In this document: positions 10,884-19,822 of the stretch, piece after piece
Position numbering within the stretch: position 1 is the stretch's first letter
Layout: each line of letters starts with the position of its first letter
Source: Gymnopus androsaceus JB14
Lineage: Eukaryota; Basidiomycota; Agaricomycetes; Agaricales; Omphalotaceae
Assembly (NCBI GenBank): GCA_009733575.1
Contig: ML769525.1
Coordinates: 62,001 to 126,000 of the forward strand
DNA: 64,000 bases
Direction of reading: 5' to 3'
The notes under the pieces: generated by a model
Database searches by the model: none
The model's input: the letters and a program-made list of their open reading frames with translations, nothing else
What the model was told of the DNA's origin: nothing
Translations under genes and position numbers: made by a program

Positions 10884-13498
10884 TAGTGATGTGCCTCGGC
10901 CTGAAAGCCGTGGGCCGGGCCAAGCCGAGCCAAGCCAGGCCGTCAAAAGCCGGGCTTTGATAGACGGCCTGAGAGGGCTTTTGGCCCGGCCTCAATTTCA
11001 GAAAGCCCTAGGCCGGGGCTTAGGGCCGGGGCTTTTTATGCAAAACGGGTCGTATGAGTTTTCTTTCCAATTTTCCGGAAAAGCTTATCTTTCTATCTCA
11101 TTGATTAGATATGCCAAATATGGATCGTTCAATCCCTGGGGATTGAACAATCCGTACTTGGAAACTTTCAGTCTACTAACCTGGGCTCCGTCCACAATGT
11201 GGGTATCTTTGCTCACCCAGATTCCTTGCTCTTAAAGAGTTTTGCTCTTAAAGAGTTTTGCTGGTTCAAAGCAGGAGTTCTGTATGCAGTAGGGCGTTGA
11301 GCCACGTCGCTTGCAGAAAGGCTGTCCTGCAAGCGCCGAGCCCAAAACTTATATATATAATTGTCTATACTAAAACTCTAGAATCTCATAGTGGACTACA
11401 CAGCCTGCTAAACCCTTCAGAAGGAACGAGCAGGCCATATATTGTAAGATTCGGAAAATGTTACATCTGAATCTAAGAAAGTGTACGCTCAGTATCTACA
11501 CTATTGGTACTTGTGCTGAAGAGTGATGGGATACTTTCGATATCAGAATTGACAGTTCCGCAGCAAAAAACTGCCTCCACAACCTCGACAACTTTTGAAA
11601 ATATTCGGCTAATGCGTTTCTTGATTTGGGTTCGATGATTAGCATGAACAGCTGGGGTTCTGAGATTTATTAATGATGAGATCAGCCCATATCGCCAATA
11701 GAAAAGCTACATACCGGAATTCTGTCAAAAAAGTGTGCTGAATGTGTTTCTGAATTATATGGCAGACACAGCGAATGGCAATAAAAGATTGCTATCAAAG
11801 ATAAATCAATCAATGGCACATGAATTAGTGTTAAAATTACCTCGTTCATGATGTGGCAATGAAGAGCCTCAGCAGTAGATTCGGCATTGATAACAGCAAT
11901 ACCAGATATAGGTGGTGTGCTCAAGTTGTAGGTCCAGATATCATTTGAGACAGATTGCATGGTGTTGTATCGAGAGCAGAAAAACGGAGATCGGGTTTTC
12001 AAAGGTGAGAAATGGAAGCACTGGAACTGTACAGATAATTCTGGTAGTTGTAACTCGTGACTTCTTACGCTCATAATTGTGTTTCATTCAAAAAATGAGT
12101 GCACCCTCACGCCCAGTGCGCAATCCAGCGCCAACACACAAAATAACTTCCTCTGACAACATAGGAGAGATCCTACCTTCACATGCGGCAGCGCGTGATC
12201 GGGCTGCGGTAATTGCTGCCGAGTCTGAGAAAGTTAAAGCCAAATCCAAATTTATCCCAACGAGCAGACAGAGAGTGGGAACTCTCTCACAGCTGTTCGC
12301 TCCCGTTCTCCTACTACTACCAGTCACAATCCCAGCAGCAAATCCACTACTGCGACACAGCCAACCGGTACACATGAACCAGAGCTTGTAGACTCGGGAT
12401 CAGAGTCTGAGAGCGCTCAACAGCCCAGGCTAAAGAAGGGCAAGTACTAATTATTGCATGCCAACATGGCTTGAAATTAATATATTAATCTTAGCTCGTG
12501 TCTCTCGGCCTAAGACCACCATCGTACCTGAAGAGTTCGAAGATGACTCGGATGAAGAACTCAAAGATCAGGATATTTCAGCGAAGTTGTCAATTCGGGA
12601 GAAGAGGCAGATGTGATGCGTTCTTTGATGCACCACGGAAGATAGATGGGAAAATGAAGAGGAAGTGTCCCAAATGCTCATGCGTATCTATTACATTCAC
12701 TGATATTCCGCTTCTTGATTTCTTCTTTGCAGACAAAGCAAGTCGGAGAAACTACTTGTAAATGAAGTCACAACTTTACGCCGACACTTGGAATCAGCCC
12801 ATGCAGTATGTTTTTTTTGCCAATTGAATATCTTGTGACTATTCCTCAATCATTGGTTTAGCCTTATACGAACAATGGTGCAAAAAGAACAATTTCGTGT
12901 CCATGCTTCCAAAGGTTGTTGCAGCTCGCAAAGTCACTGCACAGGATGCATCCGCCAAGCTCAAACAATCGACAGTTGATCCACACTTGGAAGAAAAGCC
13001 AGAGGTCAAGCCCAGGATTCCTTACTCCGATGCTACGTTCCGTGAAGCGGCAATTGAGTGGCTTGTCAGTACGGACAGGTAAGTTTCTTTTTTTTCCTTT
13101 CTTTTCTTCTCGATGCCATAAATGATAAATCCGCTTCAGCCAATTGATGCTTTAGAGCACCCATCTTTTCATAAGATGATCGATATTGCCTCTCGAGCAC
13201 CCATGGTGTCAACATCCCAATCGTAAGGCAACCAGAGCATATATAATTGCAAGGTTCAAAAAGAATCTCACTGACCTGTGCAAACGCCTCAATGTAGGTT
13301 AACTTTATTTCTCTTTTGGCTCATTGGTTAAATTTTTTTTGAATAGAGGCAACACGGTCAAAGGTCTTATCTCATCGACCTGCGATGCGTGGTCAGCATC
13401 CAATGCGGATGCATATTTCGCCGTTACTGGTCATTTGGCATTTGAAGGGAGTCGGTTCCTTCAAATCCTTCTTCTTCCTTTTTTTTTTTTTTTTTTTT
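10884..13498 (+). mobile_element. truncated hAT transposon
   Basis: It begins TAGTGATGTGCCTCGGCC and continues with GC-rich subterminal repeats of GGCCCGG/CCGGGCC type to about 11040, the usual look of basidiomycete hAT ends. It then carries a degraded transposase 5' half (about 12114-13445). The right end is absent: the sequence passes into a run of 20 Ts (13479-13498) and straight back into the host gene. No matching right TIR is visible. Between about 11060 and 12070 I recognise no gene. Confidence 0.65.
12114..13445 (+). pseudogene. hAT transposase, N-terminal part (BED-type zinc finger region)
   Basis: Fragments in successive frames read as a hAT transposase: a Ser/Pro-rich start at 12114, a CPKC..TLRRHLESAHA zinc-finger-like segment (about 12660-12800), then YEQWCKKNNFVSMLPK (about 12868-12915) and YSDATFREAAIEWLVSTD (about 13024-13077). 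The last part reads STCDAWSASNADAYFAVTGHL (about 13375-13440), which matches the conserved T.D.WTS.N...F...T.H segment of hAT enzymes. Several frameshifts and stops are present. The catalytic core downstream and the C-terminal dimerisation domain are missing, so it cannot encode active transposase. Confidence 0.65.
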
Positions 13499-14330
13499 CA
13501 TGATACATCTCTCCGCCCCGCATCCTTTATACGACATTGATACCCCACAACAAGCTGCAGCAATGTTTGTGCTGTCAGGTGCACATAGCCTGCTGATTTC
13601 CGGAAGGATCCGTACCGCATATGAGGCTCCGACAGAATGTATCATTCCTGTTGACCCCACAACAACATATTACAAGACTGATCCTGCGCACGATGTTGTG
13701 AGTAGTACATAGTGCTTTTGAGCTAGATACTCATATGCCGCTCTCATACAGAATGAGCCGTTTAATGTTGCAAACAGAGCCATCAGACTGTGGCAGAATG
13801 AAAACGGCGGGTGTCCTTTGGAAAAATGTGCGTATCTGCAGATACACGGTAAAGGCGCTTCTTCCTGCGCCACAGATACCATGTTCATTTCGAGTGGACT
13901 CGGTAAGTTCCGCCAGCTAGCCAGATGACTGAGTACTTACGTTCAGATTGACGTAGGGACCAGCAATGCATCCATTGCATGGTATCAAACACAACCTCAC
14001 CTTCCATCGCGGCGCTTGAAGAGTTATGCAACACAAGTTTTTCCAGTATTCAACGCATCTCTGCCTTCCGATGATATCACTTGTGATTTGACTGCCACAA
14101 CCAATGTGTTTGGGCGTTTAGTCAATGGTATTCCGCAACAAGATGTATGCACTGTCGCTGCTAGTACAACTACAGCGACCGGAGAGTTTGTACATATTGA
14201 ACAGGCCTTGATTTCAAGACAGAGTGCAGCCTATGAAGGATGGGGAGAGGTAGTAAGGAAGACCTTTGAGGCGACATGCCAGGAAGGGACCAAGGAGGAC
14301 ATAGAAACGGGGCTTTGTATAGAGGCATAG

Positions 14331-14640
14331 TATGCATAGGTCCAGAATACAGATATTACTTTAAAGATGAAACTAGTGATGTATACCAAGTCATGACCTT
14401 GACAAACCGTGACTTTTGGCTCAAATACAACTCCGACAAGCCAACCATTATTGCTATCAAGCGTGACGTTCGGAATATTAGAGGTGTGTTAAAGCCTAAA
14501 TCGATTCATCCCATCAGTACAAATATCTTACATCCGGAATCTATTATCTCTCAAGCTCAGGTTTATTATATCGTCGAGTTGTCGTTATTCATGGAATCAG
14601 TCGGCATCCGAATACTGCCTTGTCTGGGATGATAGCGGAG
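14331..14640 (+). other. possible coding remnant, unrecognised
   Basis: An open stretch overlaps the end of the secreted-protein copy in another frame and contains YRYYFKDETSDVYQVMTLTNRD. It has no start of its own that I trust and I do not recognise the sequence. The next about 280 bases (14641-14920) hold nothing I can identify. Confidence 0.2.
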
Positions 14641-14920
14641 AGGAGAGGATCACCCAGCTGTACTTGTCCTAGTCCGACATATTTCTTTATTCTTCGAGTC
14701 TTTGAGTCAAGACAACCTACCCCGTTTGTTTAGCAATCGCTACTTGATCGCTACAGTTGCAATAAATTACAATTACACTTACAACCGCCAATTCCCCAAC
14801 CATAGCTGTCAGTATTCCGCTCGCACGCACGACCTCCCCAGCACTCTCAGCAACCAATGTGCATCATTCCATACGCTGTACCGTAGTACACTTCATCATC
14901 GAACCCCTTTTTACTGACCA

Positions 14921-15204
14921 TTTTCGTTCCGGAAGAACTGGTTGACTCGACAAGTAGAAAAGCAGGAAACGAAGCGAAAGCGAAAGCCATAAAAATACAT
15001 ATTCCAAAATGTCCTTCGCATTCTTACACACTATGTATTCCATCATAATCCCTCAAACGCTGACTCAACCACACCCATTTGCTGCTCCTTATAAAGCTTA
15101 CCCGCACCAGGAGCAGGCAACGCACTCTCCTTCCTACCCTTATACCCAACCTTACTGCTTACCCCCATATCCTCCAAAACCCAATCGATCCTATCTCTTA
15201 CATG
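14921..15204. repeat. left direct repeat flanking the DUF2235-WD40 gene
   Basis: This is a direct copy of 19552-19822, the 3' end and downstream flank of the DHTKD1-like gene, starting at the TTCC(G/A)GAAGA(A/G)CTGGTTGACTC motif. Together the two copies bracket a segment of about 4.6 kb carrying the DUF2235-WD40 gene. Confidence 0.75.
15043..15204 (-). pseudogene. 3' terminal fragment of DHTKD1-like gene
   Basis: Minus-strand sequence encodes only the last part of the E1 protein ([15 protein letters not shown] region, then [18 protein letters not shown]) and the same stop context as the full gene (stop at 15043-15045). Upstream sequence diverges at once into unrelated DNA, so this is a truncated duplicate. 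Confidence 0.75.
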
Positions 15205-15632
15205 CGAGTCGAAGATATAAGCAGGATTTTTGACATTAAGCCCACTAGGCCGAGAAATGTGGGTATGCAGAGAGTGGGAGTGGGACAACAACAGGAGCAG
15301 TGCCTCTAAAGTAATAAAATTCTGATTCTCCGAGTTCCAGTCCGCCATTGTTGGAATGGCAAGTTGTCTATTCAGTTGCTATTCAGGTAGGGCTACGCTC
15401 AGGACCCTCTGGGCGCTGTAGAAAAGATTAGTGTATTCAAAAGATGTCAGGGAAGGACAGCTTGCACGCAGTAGTAGCTTTTATGCATTACCAGCGACAG
15501 CAAACGTCGAAGTTCGAACAGCCTGATTCTTTTTCTATTTTAGTCATCATTCCACCATTGTCGGAGGAATTTACCAGAAGGTTTAAAAACCAAGCTCCAT
15601 CATCGTCGTGGACAACCTCACCTCTTCAACTA

Positions 15633-18600
15633 ATGAACCCTCACAGCGCACAATCATCTGGTATTACTACTGCCGATCTCAAAAGCGGCACTACCAAACC
15701 TAATCGAGCGGATGTTGGAACCTGTTCGAACAAATGTGGCAGGAAAAGAAACCTAGTGGTCTGCATAGACGGTACTTCCAATAAGTTCGGCACGAGGGTG
15801 AGTCAAGGCTCGAATGGTGGGCCAATCTTGGCTGACTCGCTGACTATGCGTCTAGAATACTAATATAGTCGAGCTGTATTGCCGACTTGACAAGAACACA
15901 ACGCAGCTCACATTCTACAACAGTGGGATTGGGGCATATCCTAAGCCTACTTCGCCATCCTTAAAGTCGTGGTTTCACAAGGTGAAAGAGTTGGCATTTG
16001 GGACGTACGTTAATGAAGCTTGCTGAAGCCGTTTGAATCCTCATTCGAATACAGGAAATTCGAGAAAATTCTTTTGGATGCGTATCGCTGGCTCTCTGAG
16101 ATGTACCAGCCCGGAGATCGTATTTTTCTCTTTGGTAAATTCTTTCATGAACCTTCCACGAGCTCTTTTAGTTAAACTGGATACTCTCTAGGTTTCTCTC
16201 GGGGTGCCTACCAAGTCCGCGTTCTAGCTGCAATGATTGAGAAGGTGAGAGGAGACTTTTTTTTTGTCACTGTATCATATTGACGTACTCGCGATATGTA
16301 GGTCGGATTGATTGAGAAGGGTAATGCAGCCCAGATACCATTGTGCGTGTCATCTACAGTGAAAATGATAATCTTACATAGTAACATACTGTGCTTTCAG
16401 CGCCTATGAATTATATCTTCAAACGGAAGACTCCACCGATGCGTCAAAGTCAGAAATCCCCGCCGAAAACTCTCCAGAATATATGCCTTGGCGGTTCAAG
16501 ACTACGTTTTCAAGACAAGATGTACATATTCACCTTGTGGGCGTGTGGTATGTGCTAATTCCCTGAGAAACTCTCTCCAGGGTTGAGCCCTATATGATCG
16601 TTGCAGGGATACAGTATCATCTGTAGGTATTGTAAGGCCTTGCAAAGACCTTCCTTTAACAACGTCCGGGATGAAACATGTATGCTACTTCCGCCATGCA
16701 CTTGCGTTGGATGAATGCCGTGTCAAGTTCTTGCCCGAATATGTTTATGGAGGAGTAGCAAGGGATCCAAAGCCCAAACCATCCTCAAAGGAAAATGGTG
16801 ATTCATTATCCCCATTGGACTTAAAACCTCACACCAAGGAGGTTTGGTTCTCAGGCTCACATTCAGACATGTAAGTTTCTATTTCTTGAGGATTTTGAAT
16901 TAATTATGTTGATGTTTGCTTTAGCGGAGGAGGCAATACTATTAACAAGAACCTCAATTCATATGGACCGGCATTGCGATGGATGATACATGAGAGCATA
17001 ATTGTCGGTTTGAATGTGAAACCTTTTTCCGAGGGCAGTGAAAAGGCTGAGAAATATCTTGAGAAGCCTACTACCAACTCACTGTCAGGTTTTTGGTGGT
17101 TGGCCGAGTTTTATCCTTGGCGGCAATTATCATACAAAACTCAGGAGGGCACAATAAGGCGGTATGTATATCTCTTAGATGTAAATGCGAATGACTCAAA
17201 GCACTCAACAATAGTCTTCATCTGGGTGATGGACGCCAAATCGTAGAAGGTCAAATGATACACAAATCGGTTTATGATGGCAAGGGTAGGGATTTCAAAG
17301 CCCATCTTCCGCCAGAATGGAAAAAGGTAGAATCAAGCAATATTGAACCAGACCTATTTGAACAAGCTTGTGACAACTTGGACAAGCTTTCTGTCTCGCT
17401 TTCCACGGAAGGAAAAGAATCGTTTGACGTGAGATCCTTTATCAGTCGTTTGAAGGCTTTGTTGGAAATATCCTCCTCATGTGAGTGCATGTACATTTCA
17501 TGCAGCTATTGTCTAAGTCTAATTTGATACTCATACTAGCGGAAGGACGTATTTTTCTTCTCAAGTCCATTAAACGTTTATACGATGTTTGGGAAAAATT
17601 TTCTACTGGTGCTAGGCCTTTGGACGGGTATCAGTTCGTTGTCCTTCATCTGATTATCTCCATCCTGCTGAACTTCGCTCACTCACCTGAGCGGCTCCAC
17701 TCAAAACGGATCTACAAGAAATTTGCAGTAATAAATGCACTGCTCAATATAAATCTAGACGAGTCCGAGAGGCGGAATGAATTCCTTGAAACTTTTTTGA
17801 CAGGTAAATTTAATGTATGATACTTCAACTGATATCCTGATATACTTCTCGCCGCAGGTGAGCTCTCGTGTATGAGCATCAAAGCCTCGGATGGCAAAAA
17901 TACCACATGTGTTGCTTTCTCTGAGGATGGCACAAAAGCTGTCACTGGCGCAGAAAAGACAGTTCGTGTGTGGAATATGGACACAGGCGAGGAGCTTCAT
18001 GTACTTCCAGGACATACACACTACATTCGTTCCGTTGCATTCTCTCCAGATAACACCAAAATAGTTTCTGGCTCGAACGATGGAACAGCTCGAGTGTGGA
18101 ATGCGATAACTGGCGAGCCGTGTTGTATACTTGGCGGACATGAAGACTGGATCCGGTCTGTCTCATTCTCTCCTGATGGCGCAAAGATTGTCTCTGGCTC
18201 GGATAACGGCACAATCCGTGTGTGGGATACTGTCACTGGCAACCAGATTTACATCTTAAAAACGCATACCGACTACATTCGCTCTGTTACATTCTCCCCC
18301 GACAACTCCAAAATAGTTTCTGGATCGGATGATAAAACGGCTCGCATTTGGAACGTGCTTACTGGCGCGGAACTTTGTGTCCTTGCAGGACATGAAAATC
18401 GAGTCGCGGTAGTCGCATTCTCTCCGGACAGCGCAAAAGTTGTTTCTGGCTCGATTGATGAGACGGTTCGGGTGTGGGATGCTGTCACAGGCAAGGAGCT
18501 TCACGTCCTTGAGGGACATACGGACTGCATTCGTTCTGTTGCATTCTCTCCGGATAACACCAAAATAGTTTCCGCTTCGAACGATGGAACGGCTCGCGTG

Positions 18601-19029
18601 TGGAATGCGATAACTGGCGAGCAATGTAGTATACTTTGCGGATATGAAGACCGGATCCGGTCTGTCTCATTCTCTCCTGATGGTACAAAAATTGTCTCTG
18701 GCTCGGATAACGGCACCATCCGTGTGTGGAATGTCTCAAATGGCGATGAGCTTCAGGTCTTCAATGGCCATGAAGGCTATGTCAAATTTGTCGCTTTCTC
18801 TGGAGACAGCAAGAAAATTATTTCGGGATCATGGACAGGTTCTGAAGGAAGCGACGAGACAGTTCGTGTGTGGGATGCGGGGTGGAATGAAAAAAGGAAG
18901 GAAGATTTATTACAAGGCAAGGTCCAGTTGAATGTCGAGAAGGACTTCCTTAGCCTGCCATGGCCCGCGGGCCCCGATGCGACCAGGGATCAGACTAGGG
19001 TAGAGCCAGGCATTCACCTGCTAAAATGA
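15633..19029 (+). CDS. DUF2235 (Tle1-like lipase/hydrolase) - WD40 repeat protein
   Basis: Roughly 900 residues in about 12 exons that all join in frame, with the first intron at 15798-15855. The N-terminal half is a DUF2235 alpha/beta-hydrolase, the family that includes bacterial type VI phospholipase effector Tle1. It opens with LVVCIDGTSNKFG and NTNIVELY, then carries the nucleophile elbow GFSRG (about 16190-16205), HSDIGGG (the Asp-bearing motif, spliced at about 16870/16925) and a likely catalytic His in QMIHKSVYD (near 17255). An uncharacterised helical linker follows, then eight WD40 repeats (17905-18890), and the protein ends at 19029. I see no P-loop or NACHT, so this is not a canonical NLR. 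The start at 15633 (MNPHSAQ) is preferred; an in-frame ATG at 15444 would add 63 residues. It is predicted to be an esterase or lipase whose WD40 propeller recognises a partner. Substrate and role are unknown. Confidence 0.85.
17905..18890 (+). repeat. eight WD40 repeats with high internal identity (126-bp units)
   Basis: Units of 42 codons carry the GH..(I/V)RSV(A/S)FSPD...IVSGS.D.T.RVW pattern. The block at 18010-18226 is repeated at 18514-18730, exactly 504 bp (four units) downstream, with only scattered changes. The two-repeat cassette VRVWNAITGE..GxEDxIRSVSFSPDG therefore occurs twice almost unchanged. The last repeat has a short insertion (SWTGSEGSDE). Confidence 0.85.
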
Positions 19030-19551
19030 AAATGGCCTTCGAGTCCACAGAGCTCGACGACCATTAGCGTAGAAATAAAAAAGAAAAGTGTGAAAGACTT
19101 GCATGGATGTACTACGATACTAATGTACAATGCTTGCCATGCTTTGCTGGAAATTGAAGCGAATTATGAGAATCTACAAAATAGGAAAGACGACGATCTC
19201 GAGGGAGAACGAATGTCATGAGTAGCGAATGTAGATGAAGAGTTCACTAGACTACTATACCTCAACTTTTTTCCCAAGACACAGGCAGTGTAGCACGTTA
19301 GGATAAGTACTTGCCTTTTTTTTATTGATTACTTCTCCGTCATCCTGCTAAATTCTTTAAATGATCAAGTTCTTAGAGGAAATAGCATCAGAACTCCGGA
19401 AGAGAGTTCTAATGTTTTGCGAGCAGTAAATTTAGCAGCAGGAATCATTGCGATGCAACTTTACATATTCAGAATCAATGAACGATAGATAGCCTGAGTC
19501 TAGAGCGGTGTGCATCGTAGAGAGGTTTTGTGATCATACTTTTATCTGCCG

Positions 19552-19822
19552 TTTTTGTTCCAGAAGAGCTGGTTGACTCAGTTGGAAAAAGAAAAGCGAT
19601 AAAATACATATCCATTGCGACTTTATCTCCAAATGTCCCTTCAAATTTTTACATATCATAATCCCTCAAACGCAGACTCAACCACACCCATTTGCTGCTC
19701 CTTGTAAAGCTTACCCGCACCAGGAGCAGGCAACGCACTCTCTTTCCTACCCTTATACCCAACCTTACTACTTACCCCCATATCCTCCAAAACCCAATCA
19801 ATCCTATCTCTTACATGCGTCC
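19552..19822. repeat. right direct repeat flanking the DUF2235-WD40 gene
   Basis: Direct partner of 14921-15204. It overlaps the last codons and 3' flank of the intact DHTKD1-like gene. Confidence 0.75.

Larger units (their letters stand above)
10403..14330 (+). pseudogene. secreted protein gene, copy 2, frameshifted and split by a hAT fragment
   Basis: The ATG at 10403 starts the same signal peptide and ectodomain as copy 1. A missing G near 10814 (GGGGTGGGAGTG versus GGGGTGGGGAGTG in copy 1) shifts the frame. At 10858 the gene runs into the assembly gap and a transposon fragment. Homology resumes at 13499 (MIHLSAPHPLYDIDTPQQA) and continues through two introns (about 13696-13751, and about 13903 to an acceptor near 13958). 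It then runs through NASIAWYQTQ and the Cys-containing tail to a stop at 14328-14330. This locus preserves the gene's 3' half, so the undisrupted protein would be roughly 400 residues. Function unknown. Confidence 0.6.

Noticed and set aside
11682..12074. Minus-strand open stretch of 130 codons inside the hAT region
   Set aside because: No recognisable domain, no clear start, and it lies in repeat-derived DNA.
17942..18739. Several long minus-strand open frames opposite the WD40 repeats
   Set aside because: They are shadows of the periodic coding repeat on the plus strand, repeating every 126 bp with no start or domain of their own.
15633..19029. NLR (NACHT-WD40) assignment
   Set aside because: No Walker A or B sequence can be found between the hydrolase and the WD40 repeats.
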